Below, piece by piece: positions 24,971 to 35,368 of a stretch of 64,000 nt of DNA. The notes below the pieces were generated by a model. The model had not been told where the DNA came from. It ran no database searches and saw only the letters and a list, made by a program, of their open reading frames with translations. A program made the translations under genes and the position numbers. The stretch's first letter is position 1. Each line of letters opens with the position of its first letter. Source of the DNA: Providencia stuartii. Its GTDB lineage: Bacteria > Pseudomonadota > Gammaproteobacteria > Enterobacterales > Enterobacteriaceae. Where the stretch lies: the NCBI RefSeq assembly GCF_029277985.1, contig NZ_CP119547.1, forward strand, positions 124,001-188,000. Reading direction: 5' to 3'.

Positions 24971-25300
24971 TCAGTTTACCGGTCGGCTCTCGGCGGCCAG
25001 CCATTGCAGGTATTCGGGCAGGCCGGACGCGGCTTCGACCGCGAGCAGCTCCGGGAGTTCGTAGGGATGCAGTTGGCGCAGGCGTTCCTGCAGGGCGGGG
25101 TAGGCCTCGGCACTGGTCTTGACCAGCAGCAGGACCTCGGCCGCGGCCTCGACCTTGCGTTGCCAGCGATAGACCGAACGCAGGCCGGGCAGGAGGTTGA
25201 CGCAGGCGGCCAGGCGCTCGGCCACCAGCGCGGTGGCGATGCGCTCGGCGCTGTCGGCGTCGGGACAGGTGCAGAAGCAGATCAGGGCGCTCACCGGCAT
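24971..25300 (-). CDS. cutA: Divalent-cation tolerance protein CutA
   Basis: This 109-residue trimeric ferredoxin-like protein has MPVSALICFCTCPDADSAERIATALVAERLAACVN and the hallmark VYRWQRKVEAAAEVLLLVKTS. Start 25300 gives the normal length; longer in-frame reading is not homologous. Its stop is 4 bases from the dsbD-derived start, which preserves the cutA-dsbD operon of Xanthomonadaceae-like genomes. High GC content matches groEL rather than blaNDM-1. Confidence 0.9.
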   Translation of the reverse strand: MPVSALICFCTCPDADSAERIATALVAERLAACVNLLPGLRSVYRWQRKVEAAAEVLLLVKTSAEAYPALQERLRQLHPYELPELLAVEAASGLPEYLQWLAAESRPVN

Positions 25301-25420
25301 AGGGTAGCGGCTGCCCCGATCCGGCGGGCCTGGCGGACATCCGCGTGCGGCCCTTGAAAGTCGGCGGGCCCGCCCCATCTCGGTGGCATGCCGGGTTCGC
25401 CCGGTTCTGTTGTCCGCGGT

Positions 25421-25450
25421 TTGGCACTCGCTTCGCGCGACTGCTAAAAT
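25421..25450 (+). promoter_or_regulatory. Probable groESL promoter
   Basis: TTGGCA (25421-25426) and TAAAAT (25445-25450) are separated by 18 bases, 43 bases before the groES start. No CIRCE-type inverted repeat is visible. Confidence 0.45.
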
Positions 25451-25493
25451 CGCCGGGTTTTTCCACGTCAATCAACCATTTACCGAGGTTGCC

Positions 25494-25784
25494 ATGTCCA
25501 ATATCAAGCCGCTGCACGACCGCGTGGTCATCAAGCGCATGGAAGAAGAGAAGCTGTCCGCCGGCGGGATCGTGATCCCGGATTCGGCCACCGAGAAGCC
25601 GATCAAGGGCGAAGTCGTCGCCGTCGGCACCGGCAAGGTGCTGGACAACGGCCAGGTCCGCGCGCCGCAGGTCAAGGTCGGCGACAAGGTGCTGTTCGGC
25701 AAGTACAGCGGCACCGAAGTGAAGCTGGACGGCGTCGAGCTGCTGGTGGTGAAGGAAGACGACCTGTTCGCGATCCTCGGCTGA
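25494..25784 (+). CDS. groES: Co-chaperonin GroES
   Basis: The 96-residue subunit of the heptameric chaperonin cap starts [19 protein letters not shown]. The mobile loop [20 protein letters not shown] (about 17-36) and the C-terminal [11 protein letters not shown] are intact. It precedes groEL by 55 bases in the standard operon. It was transferred with the NDM segment from a Xanthomonadaceae-like donor. Confidence 0.95.
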   Translation: MSNIKPLHDRVVIKRMEEEKLSAGGIVIPDSATEKPIKGEVVAVGTGKVLDNGQVRAPQVKVGDKVLFGKYSGTEVKLDGVELLVVKEDDLFAILG

Positions 25785-25833
25785 TCGCGCGTCGCTCCCA
25801 CACATTTCTCATCCGAATAATTTTTCGAGGTAA

Positions 25834-27480
<1,647 letters not shown>

Positions 27481-27505
27481 GCCCCGCGATCCATCAAGCA
27501 AGACC

Positions 27506-27534
27506 ACAAAGCCCGGCCTCGTGCCGGGCTTTGT
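27506..27534 (+). terminator. Terminator after groEL
   Basis: A 12-bp perfect stem ACAAAGCCCGGC / GCCGGGCTTTGT with a short loop lies 26 bases after the groEL stop. The stretch 27535-27668 up to the next gene holds the presumed terIS side of the ISCR27-like element. Confidence 0.65.
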
Positions 27535-27668
27535 GCGTTCTGGCGTCCGAGGCGGGAGACTTCCTACCCGCCCCGCGGCAATGTCTGACGCGAAGATCAG
27601 AAAACGCCGATATGAACGCGTGCTCGCGGGCGCAACCCTGAGCAGCCGTCCCTGCAACGGAGCGCTGC

Positions 27669-29198
27669 GTGCCGCGCCTGACCGCACCCCGGCGGCAGGC
27701 CGAGGTGTGCGCGCCACTGCCGGCCGCCCACGCCGCTGCGCGTTACGCGCGCCACCTGCCCGAGCGCACGCTGCTGTACGCGCTAGTGCAGGCGCACTAC
27801 CCGGACTTCATCGCGCGTCTTGAGGCCGAAGACCGCCCGCTGCCCGAGTATGTGCGCGAGGAGTTCGAGACCTACCTGCGCTGCGGCGTGCTCGAGCACG
27901 GCTTCCTGCGCGTGGTCTGCGAGCACTGTCGTGCCGAGAGGCTGGTGGCGTATTCCTGCAAGAAGCGCGGGCTGTGCCCGAGCTGCGGCGCACGGCGCAT
28001 GGCCGAGTCGGCGCGGCATCTGGTGGACGAGGTGTTCGGCCCGCGGCCGGTGCGGCAATGGGTGCTGAGTTTCCCGTACCCGTTGCGCTTCCTGTTCGCC
28101 AGCAAGCCTGAGGCGATCGGCCCGGTGCTGGGCATCGTGCATCGTGTGATCGCCGGTTGGCTTGCCGATCAGGCCGGCGTGCCGCGGGATACGGCGCAAT
28201 GCGGCGTGGTGACCCTGATCCAGCGCTTCGGCAGCGCGCTGAATCTCAACATCCACTTCCACATGCTGTGGCTCGACGGCGTGTACGAGGACACCACCGA
28301 GCGTCCGCAGCGCAAGCCGCGCCTGCACCGCACCCGTGCGCCCACATCGGCGCAACTGACGGAACTGGCCAACACCATCGCGCATCGCGTGTGCCGGCAC
28401 CTGTCGCGCCGCGGCTGGCTCGAAGGCGAAGACGAATCCGTGTTCCTGTCCGACAGCGCGGGTAGCGACGACGGCATGGATGGGCTGCGGATGAGTTCGA
28501 TGACCTACCGCATCGCCACCGGTCGCGACGCTGGCCGCAAGGTCGTCACGCTGCAAACGCTGCCTGGCGACGCCGGTCCGCTGGAGGGCGACGCCGGCAA
28601 GGTCGGCGGCTTCTCGCTGCATGCCGGCGTGGCCGCGGAAGCACACGAAAGCCACAAGCTCGAAAAGCTGTGCCGCTACATCACGCGCCCGGCGATCAGC
28701 GAGCAGCGGCTATCGATCTCGCCACAGGGCAGGGTGCGTTACCAGCTCAAGACGCCGTGGCGCAATGGCACCACGCATGTCGAATGGGATGCGGTGGACT
28801 TCATCGCCAAGCTGGCGGCACTGGTCCCGCCGCCACGCGCGCATCTCACCCGCTTCCACGGCGTATTCGCCCCGAATGCAAACCTGCGCGCGCAGCTGAC
28901 GCCCTCGGGGCGCGGCAGGCGGCCTGCGGGCGATGCGGCGCCAGTGGACGTCAGCGCCCACGACGAGCCGCGCAGCCCCGAGCAGAAGCGCCGTGCGATG
29001 AGCTGGGCGCAACGGCTCAAGCGGGTCTTTTCCATCGACATCACCACCTGCGCCCACTGCGGCGGCGCGGTGCGGATCGTCGCCAGCATCGAAGACCCCA
29101 AGGCCATTCGCGCCATCCTCGCCCACTTCGAGAAACACGGCGCGCTGGAGCAAGCGCACTACCGGCCCGCAGCGCGCGCCCCGCCGCCCGCCGCGTGA
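27669..29198 (+). CDS. ISCR27-type rolling-circle transposase
   Basis: The 509-residue transposase starts at GTG 27669 with GGAG eight bases upstream. It aligns along its length with the ISCR1 protein: zinc motifs CEHCRAERLVAYSCKKRGLCPSCGARR, HUH region LNLNIHFHMLWLDGVY, CRYITRPA, FHGVFAPNANLRAQ, and the last Cys motif CAHCGGAVRI. It is intact. It belongs to the Xanthomonadaceae-like GC-rich segment together with groEL. It is probably the agent that captured the chromosomal block by rolling-circle transfer (established hypothesis for NDM; inference here). Confidence 0.9.
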   Translation: MPRLTAPRRQAEVCAPLPAAHAAARYARHLPERTLLYALVQAHYPDFIARLEAEDRPLPEYVREEFETYLRCGVLEHGFLRVVCEHCRAERLVAYSCKKRGLCPSCGARRMAESARHLVDEVFGPRPVRQWVLSFPYPLRFLFASKPEAIGPVLGIVHRVIAGWLADQAGVPRDTAQCGVVTLIQRFGSALNLNIHFHMLWLDGVYEDTTERPQRKPRLHRTRAPTSAQLTELANTIAHRVCRHLSRRGWLEGEDESVFLSDSAGSDDGMDGLRMSSMTYRIATGRDAGRKVVTLQTLPGDAGPLEGDAGKVGGFSLHAGVAAEAHESHKLEKLCRYITRPAISEQRLSISPQGRVRYQLKTPWRNGTTHVEWDAVDFIAKLAALVPPPRAHLTRFHGVFAPNANLRAQLTPSGRGRRPAGDAAPVDVSAHDEPRSPEQKRRAMSWAQRLKRVFSIDITTCAHCGGAVRIVASIEDPKAIRAILAHFEKHGALEQAHYRPAARAPPPAA

Positions 29199-29428
29199 TG
29201 AGGCGCCGGCCACACAGCCGGCAGCCAAGCCAGAGTCCGATCCGATGCGGCCACGACCCCGCAGGGCTGCGCTCGGCCCTGTGCCGGGATTCGGTGAGAA
29301 ATGGCTACGCACTGAGCCGCTGCGTGGCCCCGCGATGTCGAAAACCCACGCATGAACCCCCGATCTGTGCCCGATCTGTGCCCAAAGCGGCGCTTGCGCG
29401 GCCGCTTCCTACCCGCCAGACTCGCCAA

Positions 29429-29455
29429 AAAGGGCGGTTGAACTTCCTATACCCA
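29429..29455 (+). other. Putative oriIS of the ISCR27-like element
   Basis: AAAAGGGCGGTTGAACTTCC followed by TATACCC resembles the ISCR1 end at 3239-3266; the CTTCCTATACCC core is identical. GC-rich element DNA stops here and unrelated AT-rich DNA begins. Confidence 0.7.
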
Positions 29456-29661
29456 TATCCCACTTTAGGTTTGGCAGCACCTTTTCAATCAGGTGGTTGT
29501 TTACACCAATCCAGCTATTGGCCAATTGAATATTGGTTTCGTCTACTTTTTTTGATTTTTTAAACAGCTTGGTAAAACCGAGTGCCAAAACAGGGGGACC
29601 ATGTAAAAACGTGCTTCCTGTAATGACTGAACCAACTGTGAGTCCTTTACTGACTTTTTGC
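29456..29661 (-). pseudogene. Fragment of an unidentified protein gene between ISCR27 and IS26
   Basis: About 206 bases with an open minus-strand frame encode a fragment (KGLTVGSVITGSTFLHGPPVLALGF..., SWIGVNNHLIEKVLPNLKWDMG). It is cut at both ends by the ISCR27 oriIS and IS26 copy 3. Part is hydrophobic. I do not recognise the family. It represents the former ISCR27 landing site. Confidence 0.4.
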
Positions 29662-30481
29662 GGCACTGTTGCAAAGTTAGCGATGAGGCAGCCTTTTGTC
29701 TTATTCAAAGGCCTTACATTTCAAAAACTCTGCTTACCAGGCGCATTTCGCCCAGGGGATCACCATAATAAAATGCTGAGGCCTGGCCTTTGCGTAGTGC
29801 ACGCATCACCTCAATACCTTTGATGGTGGCGTAAGCCGTCTTCATGGATTTAAATCCCAGCGTGGCGCCGATTATCCGTTTCAGTTTGCCATGATCGCAT
29901 TCAATCACGTTGTTCCGGTACTTAATCTGTCGGTGTTCAACGTCAGACGGGCACCGGCCTTCGCGTTTGAGCAGAGCAAGCGCGCGACCATAGGCGGGCG
30001 CTTTATCCGTGTTGATGAATCGCGGGATCTGCCACTTCTTCACGTTGTTGAGGATTTTACCCAGAAACCGGTATGCAGCTTTGCTGTTACGACGGGAGGA
30101 GAGATAAAAATCGACAGTGCGGCCCCGGCTGTCGACGGCCCGGTACAGATACGCCCAGCGGCCATTGACCTTCACGTAGGTTTCATCCATGTGCCACGGG
30201 CAAAGATCGGAAGGGTTACGCCAGTACCAGCGCAGCCGTTTTTCCATTTCAGGCGCATAACGCTGAACCCAGCGGTAAATCGTGGAGTGATCGACATTCA
30301 CTCCGCGTTCAGCCAGCATCTCCTGCAGCTCACGGTAACTGATGCCGTATTTGCAGTACCAGCGTACGGCCCACAGAATGATGTCACGCTGAAAATGCCG
30401 GCCTTTGAATGGGTTCATGTGCAGCTCCATCAGCAAAAGGGGATGATAAGTTTATCACCACCGACTATTTGCAACAGTGCC
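29662..30481 (-). mobile_element. IS26 copy 3
   Basis: A complete 820-bp IS26 in reverse orientation; flanks CTTTTTGC and AACGCCGG are not duplicates. Its left repeat supplies the -35 box for blaSHV-12. With the directly oriented copy 4 it borders the SHV-12/deoR/ygb unit. Confidence 0.98.
29714..30418 (-). CDS. tnpA: IS26 transposase
   Basis: 234 residues, identical to copy 1 with Gly184 and the D78-D138-E173 triad. It is intact. Confidence 0.97.
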   Translation of the reverse strand: MNPFKGRHFQRDIILWAVRWYCKYGISYRELQEMLAERGVNVDHSTIYRWVQRYAPEMEKRLRWYWRNPSDLCPWHMDETYVKVNGRWAYLYRAVDSRGRTVDFYLSSRRNSKAAYRFLGKILNNVKKWQIPRFINTDKAPAYGRALALLKREGRCPSDVEHRQIKYRNNVIECDHGKLKRIIGATLGFKSMKTAYATIKGIEVMRALRKGQASAFYYGDPLGEMRLVSRVFEM

Positions 30482-30497
30482 AACGCCGGGTTATTCT
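30469..30497 (+). promoter_or_regulatory. IS26 hybrid promoter of blaSHV-12
   Basis: TTGCAA in the IS26 terminal repeat (30469-30474) and TATTCT in the SHV upstream region (30492-30497) are 17 bases apart. This is the known enhanced promoter created when IS26 inserts before blaSHV. Confidence 0.85.
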
Positions 30498-30554
30498 TAT
30501 TTGTCGCTTCTTTACTCGCCTTTATCGGCCTTCACTCAAGGATGTATTGTGGTT

Positions 30555-31415
30555 ATGCGTTATATTCGCCTGTGTATTATCTCCCTGTTAGCCACCCTGC
30601 CGCTGGCGGTACACGCCAGCCCGCAGCCGCTTGAGCAAATTAAACAAAGCGAAAGCCAGCTGTCGGGCCGCGTAGGCATGATAGAAATGGATCTGGCCAG
30701 CGGCCGCACGCTGACCGCCTGGCGCGCCGATGAACGCTTTCCCATGATGAGCACCTTTAAAGTAGTGCTCTGCGGCGCAGTGCTGGCGCGGGTGGATGCC
30801 GGTGACGAACAGCTGGAGCGAAAGATCCACTATCGCCAGCAGGATCTGGTGGACTACTCGCCGGTCAGCGAAAAACACCTTGCCGACGGCATGACGGTCG
30901 GCGAACTCTGCGCCGCCGCCATTACCATGAGCGATAACAGCGCCGCCAATCTGCTGCTGGCCACCGTCGGCGGCCCCGCAGGATTGACTGCCTTTTTGCG
31001 CCAGATCGGCGACAACGTCACCCGCCTTGACCGCTGGGAAACGGAACTGAATGAGGCGCTTCCCGGCGACGCCCGCGACACCACTACCCCGGCCAGCATG
31101 GCCGCGACCCTGCGCAAGCTGCTGACCAGCCAGCGTCTGAGCGCCCGTTCGCAACGGCAGCTGCTGCAGTGGATGGTGGACGATCGGGTCGCCGGACCGT
31201 TGATCCGCTCCGTGCTGCCGGCGGGCTGGTTTATCGCCGATAAGACCGGAGCTAGCAAGCGGGGTGCGCGCGGGATTGTCGCCCTGCTTGGCCCGAATAA
31301 CAAAGCAGAGCGCATTGTGGTGATTTATCTGCGGGATACGCCGGCGAGCATGGCCGAGCGAAATCAGCAAATCGCCGGGATCGGCGCGGCGCTGATCGAG
31401 CACTGGCAACGCTAA
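30555..31415 (+). CDS. blaSHV-12: Extended-spectrum beta-lactamase SHV-12
   Basis: A 286-residue class A beta-lactamase with signal peptide [21 protein letters not shown]. Active-site motifs are STFK (S70-K73), SDN (130-132), the omega loop with E166 and KTG (234-236). Three substitutions define the allele: Gln35 (EQIKQSES), Ser238 and Lys240 (KTGASKRG), so this is SHV-12. It hydrolyses oxyimino-cephalosporins and aztreonam, complementing NDM-1, which spares monobactams. ATG 30555 is the family start. Confidence 0.97.
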   Translation: MRYIRLCIISLLATLPLAVHASPQPLEQIKQSESQLSGRVGMIEMDLASGRTLTAWRADERFPMMSTFKVVLCGAVLARVDAGDEQLERKIHYRQQDLVDYSPVSEKHLADGMTVGELCAAAITMSDNSAANLLLATVGGPAGLTAFLRQIGDNVTRLDRWETELNEALPGDARDTTTPASMAATLRKLLTSQRLSARSQRQLLQWMVDDRVAGPLIRSVLPAGWFIADKTGASKRGARGIVALLGPNNKAERIVVIYLRDTPASMAERNQQIAGIGAALIEHWQR

Positions 31416-31435
31416 GCCGGCGGTGGCCGCGCGCG

Positions 31436-32197
31436 TTATCCGGCCCGCAGCACCTCGCAGGCGTGCCGGGCGATATGACTGGCGGCGGCATCGGAAAGAT
31501 GCCGGTCGGTAATGATGGTGGTGAACCGGGTCAAAGGTAACGCCATAAACGTGGCCACCTGATTGTATTTCGAACTGTCGCACAGCAGGATGCTTCTCGC
31601 GCTGACCTGGCTGACGGTCTCCTTGACGGTAACCTTGTTCTCATCAGGGGTGAATATCCCGCGACTGTCCCAGCCGCTGGCGGAGATAAAGGCCGTATCG
31701 ATAGCCAGGTGGCGTAACGTACGCGCCGCCGATTCGCCCACGCAGGAGCGGTTCTCCCGGCACAGAGTGCCGCCGGTGTGGATCACGCCGCACTGGCTGG
31801 CATCGATCAGCAGCTGGGTTATCTCAAAATCATTGGTGACCACCTGGAGATCGTTCCGGTCGAGGATCGCCCGCGCCAGCGCCAGGGTGGTAGTCCCGGC
31901 ATCCAGATAGATGCAACTGTTTTTAGCGATATGACTCGCCGCCAGCGCGCCGATCGCCTGTTTCTCCTCACTCTGCAGCGTGCTTTTCACCAGATGACTG
32001 GGTTCCGCGGCCAGCCGGCTGACGGCGCGTACGCCGCCCGAGACGCTGACCAGCAGCCCCTGCTCCTCCAGTTTACTGACGTCCCGACGGATGGTCATAT
32101 GGGACACGCCGAGGATCTCCGTCAGCTCGTTAATGCTTACCGCCCCACGCTGCTCCACCAGGGCTAAAATACGCTGATGTCGTTCTATTGGAATCAC
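31436..32197 (-). CDS. ygbI: DeoR-family regulator (YgbI-like)
   Basis: This 253-residue repressor has an N-terminal DeoR helix-turn-helix (RHQRILALVEQRGAVSINELTEILGVSHMTIRRDVSKLEEQG). Its sugar-phosphate-binding DeoRC domain shows IYLDAGTTTLALARAI, VVTNDFEITQLL and SASGWDSRGIFTPDENKV. It is divergent from ygbJ and presumably controls the ygbJKL four-carbon acid sugar operon through the 261-base intergenic region. It came from the Klebsiella chromosome next to blaSHV. Confidence 0.88.
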   Translation of the reverse strand: MIPIERHQRILALVEQRGAVSINELTEILGVSHMTIRRDVSKLEEQGLLVSVSGGVRAVSRLAAEPSHLVKSTLQSEEKQAIGALAASHIAKNSCIYLDAGTTTLALARAILDRNDLQVVTNDFEITQLLIDASQCGVIHTGGTLCRENRSCVGESAARTLRHLAIDTAFISASGWDSRGIFTPDENKVTVKETVSQVSARSILLCDSSKYNQVATFMALPLTRFTTIITDRHLSDAAASHIARHACEVLRAG

Positions 32198-32458
32198 CGC
32201 TCTCCCCTTACCATTTTTTCACACCAGGCGTCACCACCCAGGCTACGGCCCTGGCGACACCCGGTGTTGTTATCGCGCTTTGCCGCTGTTTTTTACGCTA
32301 TTTTAGGGCAAGAATCGCCGCTGTGCAGCCTCTTTCCGCCTGTGAATTTTTTATATTCATGTGGGTTATTCGTGATAACTCTCACATAAATTCACATGAT
32401 AACGCTTTATTCTATCATTAAATCACATTAATTAACTAATGTTCACAAGGAGACCAGC
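32198..32458. promoter_or_regulatory. Divergent intergenic region ygbI-ygbJ
   Basis: The 261-base gap between the regulator and ygbJ contains repeated TTCACATxAxxA-type motifs (near 32380, 32391, 32424 and 32441), suited to regulator binding. A ribosome site AAGGAGACCAGC precedes ygbJ. No gene is seen in it. Confidence 0.4.
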
Positions 32459-33361
32459 ATGGCTGCACACACTAACGTCTGCGTGATTGGACTGGGTTCA
32501 ATGGGCATGGGCGCCGCCCGCGCCTGCCTGCAGGCGGGCCTGAACACCTGGGGCGTTGACATCAATCCCGACAACTGTCGCGCACTGCTGGCGGCGGGCG
32601 CCAAAGGCGCGGGCCCCAGCGCGGTGCCGTTCGCCGCGGAACTGGATGCAGTTGTGCTGCTGGTGGTCAATGCCGCCCAGGTGCGGGGGATCCTGTTCGG
32701 CGAGAGCGGCCTCGCCGCCCATCTGAAGCCGGGCACCGTCGTGATGGTGTCGTCCACCATCGCCTCCGCCGATGCTCAGGCCATTGCCGAGGCGCTGGCG
32801 GAGTACCAGCTATTGATGCTCGACGCGCCGGTATCGGGCGGCGCCGTGAAAGCGGCCGCCGGCGACATGACGGTGATGGCCTCCGGGAGCGATGCCGCCT
32901 TTGCCCGACTCGCGCCGGTGCTGGACGCCGTGGCCGGCAAAGTCTACCGCATCGGGAGCGACATTGGTCTTGGCTCGACGGTAAAAATTATCCATCAGCT
33001 GCTGGCCGGGGTGCACATCGCCGTTGCCGCCGAAGCGATGGCGCTTGCCGCCCGCGCCGGGATCCCACTGGAGACGATGTATGACGTGGTCACCCACGCG
33101 GCGGGTAATTCCTGGATGTTTGAGAATCGCATGCAGCACGTCCTGGATGGCGATTACTCGCCAAAATCCGCTGTCGATATTTTTGTCAAAGATCTCGGGC
33201 TGGTGAATGACACTGCCCGGGCGCTGACCTTCCCGCTGCCGCTCGCTACCACCGCGCTGAATATGTTCACCTCCGCCAGTAATGCCGGATTCGGTCGGGA
33301 AGATGACAGCGCGGTGATCAAGATTTTCAACGGCATCACCCTGCCGGGCCATAAACAGTGA
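32459..33361 (+). CDS. ygbJ: L-threonate dehydrogenase-type 3-hydroxyacid dehydrogenase
   Basis: The 300-residue protein of the beta-hydroxyacid dehydrogenase family has an N-terminal NAD-binding fold (VCVIGLGSMGMGAARACLQAGL) and substrate site DAPVSGGAVKAAAGDMTVM near residue 122. The catalytic Lys region is GSTVKIIHQLLAGVHIAVAAEAM near 177. It oxidises L-threonate in the YgbJ-YgbK-YgbL pathway (LtnD). It overlaps ygbK's frame start region by few bases and forms an operon with it. It is complete. Confidence 0.9.
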   Translation: MAAHTNVCVIGLGSMGMGAARACLQAGLNTWGVDINPDNCRALLAAGAKGAGPSAVPFAAELDAVVLLVVNAAQVRGILFGESGLAAHLKPGTVVMVSSTIASADAQAIAEALAEYQLLMLDAPVSGGAVKAAAGDMTVMASGSDAAFARLAPVLDAVAGKVYRIGSDIGLGSTVKIIHQLLAGVHIAVAAEAMALAARAGIPLETMYDVVTHAAGNSWMFENRMQHVLDGDYSPKSAVDIFVKDLGLVNDTARALTFPLPLATTALNMFTSASNAGFGREDDSAVIKIFNGITLPGHKQ

Positions 33362-33372
33362 GGAGAGACAAC

Positions 33373-34625
33373 ATGCAGCTTGGTGTCATTGCCGATGACT
33401 TCACCGGCGCCACGGATATTGCCAGCTTCCTCGTGCGCAACGGCATGCCGACGGTGCAACTGAATGGCGTGCCGACCCGCGATATTCCGCTGACCAGCGA
33501 GGCGGTGGTCATCAGCCTGAAAACCCGCTCCTGCCCGGCGGAAATGGCCGTCAGCCAGTCGCTGGCGGCCCTGCGCTGGCTGCAGGCCCAGGGCTGTCAG
33601 CAGTTTTATTTCAAGTACTGTTCCACTTTCGACAGCACCGCGCAGGGCAACATTGGCCCGGTGCTGGATGCCCTGCTGGCCGAGCTGGGTGAGACGCGGA
33701 CGGTGATTTCCCCGGCGCTGCCGGTTAACGGCCGCACGGTCTATCAGGGATATCTGTTCGTCGGCGAGCAACTGCTGAATGAGTCCGGGATGCGCCACCA
33801 TCCGGTGACGCCGATGGAGGATGCGCACCTGGGCCGCTTAATTGAGCGCCAAGGGCGCGGAAAAGCCGCGCTGATTGCCTGGCCGATTGTCGCCCGGTCG
33901 CCGCCGCGCTGGCGGCAGTCAACGATCCGGCGGTGCGCTATGTGGTGCTCGACGCCCTCAGCGAACAGGATCTGCTCACCCAGGGCGTGGCGCTGCGGGA
34001 GATGAAGCTGGTCTCCGGCGGTTCCGGCCTCGCCATCGGCCTCGCCCGCGACTGGGCGCAGCGCCATGGCGCCAGGGGGGAAAGCGCTCAGGCCGGCATG
34101 CCGCTGGCCGGTCCGGCGGTGGTGCTCTCGGGCTCCTGCTCGGTGATGACCAACAGCCAGGTGGCGGCCTATCGTCAACAGGCCCCCGCCCGCGCCGTCG
34201 ACTTAAGCGCCTGCTTTACCGATCTGGAGAGCTACGTCAGGACGCTGACTGACTGGGTGGACGCGCAGCGCGATGCGCCGCTGGCGCCGATGATCTATGC
34301 CACCACCGAGCCGCAAACGCTGCAGCGGATCCAGGCGCAGTATGGCGACAAGGCCAGCAGCGAACGGGTGGAACAGCTGTTTGCCGCTCTTGCCGCCGCC
34401 CTGAAGGCGAACGGATTTACCCGCTTTATTGTGGCCGGAGGGGAAACGTCGAGCATTGTGGCGCAGACCCTGGGGGTTGAGGCGTTCCATATTGGGCCGA
34501 CCATCTCCCCTGGCGTGCCCTGGGTGCGTGACACCCGCCAGCCGCTCTCCCTGGCGCTGAAGTCAGGTAACTTCGGCGATATCCAGTTCTTTGCCCGTGC
34601 CCAGCAGGAGTTTCGTCATGACTGA
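33373..34625 (+). pseudogene. ygbK: Four-carbon acid sugar kinase YgbK, frameshifted
   Basis: The first part (33373 to about 33890; MQLGVIADDFTGATDIASFLVRNG) encodes the N-terminal kinase domain. The second (about 33890-34625; ...NDPAVRYVVLDALSEQDLL to FARAQQEFRHD) encodes the ATP-binding C-terminal domain with GGETSSIVAQTLG. They lie in different frames: the first runs out of homology around AWPIVARS and stops at 34005. The shift between 33886 and 33905 fits loss of one base in a run of GC-rich CCG/CGC triplets. The kinase should be inactive unless this is a sequencing error. Confidence 0.8.
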
Positions 34626-34942
34626 GCAACAACTGCGAGAGGAAATGGTGCAGATTGGCGCCTCGTTGTTTAGCCGCGGCTATGCCACCGGCTCCGCTGG
34701 CAATCTGTCGCTGCTGCTGCCGGACGGCAACCTGCTGGCGACGCCGACCGGCGCCTGCCTCGGCGAACTGCAGGCTCAGCGGTTGTCGGTGGTGACGCTG
34801 CAAGGGGAATGGATCTCCGGCGACAAACCGTCGAAAGAGGTCACTTTTCACCGGGCGGTCTATTTGCACAACCCGGCCTGCAAGGCGATCGTCCACTTGC
34901 ACAGCCACTATCTGACCGCGCTCTCCTGCCTGCAGGGGCTCG
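34618..34942 (+). pseudogene. ygbL: Class II aldolase YgbL/OtnC, 3' end removed by IS26
   Basis: The first 108 residues of the aldolase remain (MTEQQLREEMVQIGASLFSRGYATGSAGNLS), including the zinc-ligand motif HLHSHYLTALSC. IS26 copy 4 replaces the rest. The start overlaps the ygbK stop by 8 bases with AGGAG upstream. The interrupted operon is a passive hitchhiker of blaSHV-12 mobilisation. Confidence 0.88.
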
Positions 34943-35330
34943 GGCACTGTTGCAAAGTTAGCGATGAGGCAGCCTTTTGTCTTATTCAAAGGCCTTACAT
35001 TTCAAAAACTCTGCTTACCAGGCGCATTTCGCCCAGGGGATCACCATAATAAAATGCTGAGGCCTGGCCTTTGCGTAGTGCACGCATCACCTCAATACCT
35101 TTGATGGTGGCGTAAGCCGTCTTCATGGATTTAAATCCCAGCGTGGCGCCGATTATCCGTTTCAGTTTGCCATGATCGCATTCAATCACGTTGTTCCGGT
35201 ACTTAATCTGTCGGTGTTCAACGTCAGACGGGCACCGGCCTTCGCGTTTGAGCAGAGCAAGCGCGCGACCATAGGCGGGCGCTTTATCCGTGTTGATGAA
35301 TCGCGGGATCTGCCACTTCTTCACGTTGTT
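34943..35330 (-). mobile_element. IS26 copy 4, first part (interrupted by Tn1331-type transposon)
   Basis: The first 388 bases of an IS26 in reverse orientation end in TTGTT at 35326-35330. The remaining part is at 43328-43764, and TTGTT is repeated there. The coding part 34995-35330 is the C-terminal 111 codons of tnpA. Joined minus the 5-base duplication the two parts total 820 bp. Confidence 0.97.
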
Positions 35331-35368
35331 GGGGTCTGACGCTCAGTGGAACGAAAACTCACGTTAAG
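35331..35368 (+). repeat. Tn1331-type left 38-bp IR
   Basis: GGGGTCTGACGCTCAGTGGA and following bases; identical to the Tn2/Tn3 end at 19149-19186 read on the other strand. Confidence 0.95.

Larger units (their letters stand above)
27540..29455 (+). mobile_element. ISCR27-like element
   Basis: An IS91/ISCR-type element lies downstream of groEL, the usual position of ISCR27 in NDM regions. It contains one complete transposase gene and ends at an oriIS-like sequence (29429-29455). The left boundary near 27540 is an estimate, since ISCR elements lack inverted repeats. Confidence 0.75.

Noticed and set aside
24199..25122. 307-codon plus-strand frame opposite cutA and the dsbD fusion
   Set aside because: Shadow frame produced by GC-rich codon use. 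The minus-strand genes have recognisable domains and operon spacing.
28670..29563. 297-codon plus-strand frame inside the ISCR27-like transposase
   Set aside because: Different frame of a well-supported transposase. The product is Arg/Pro/His-rich without homology and runs across the element end.
30588..31583. 331-codon minus-strand frame opposite blaSHV-12
   Set aside because: Antisense shadow of a GC-rich beta-lactamase gene; it runs into the 3' end of the deoR gene in the wrong frame.
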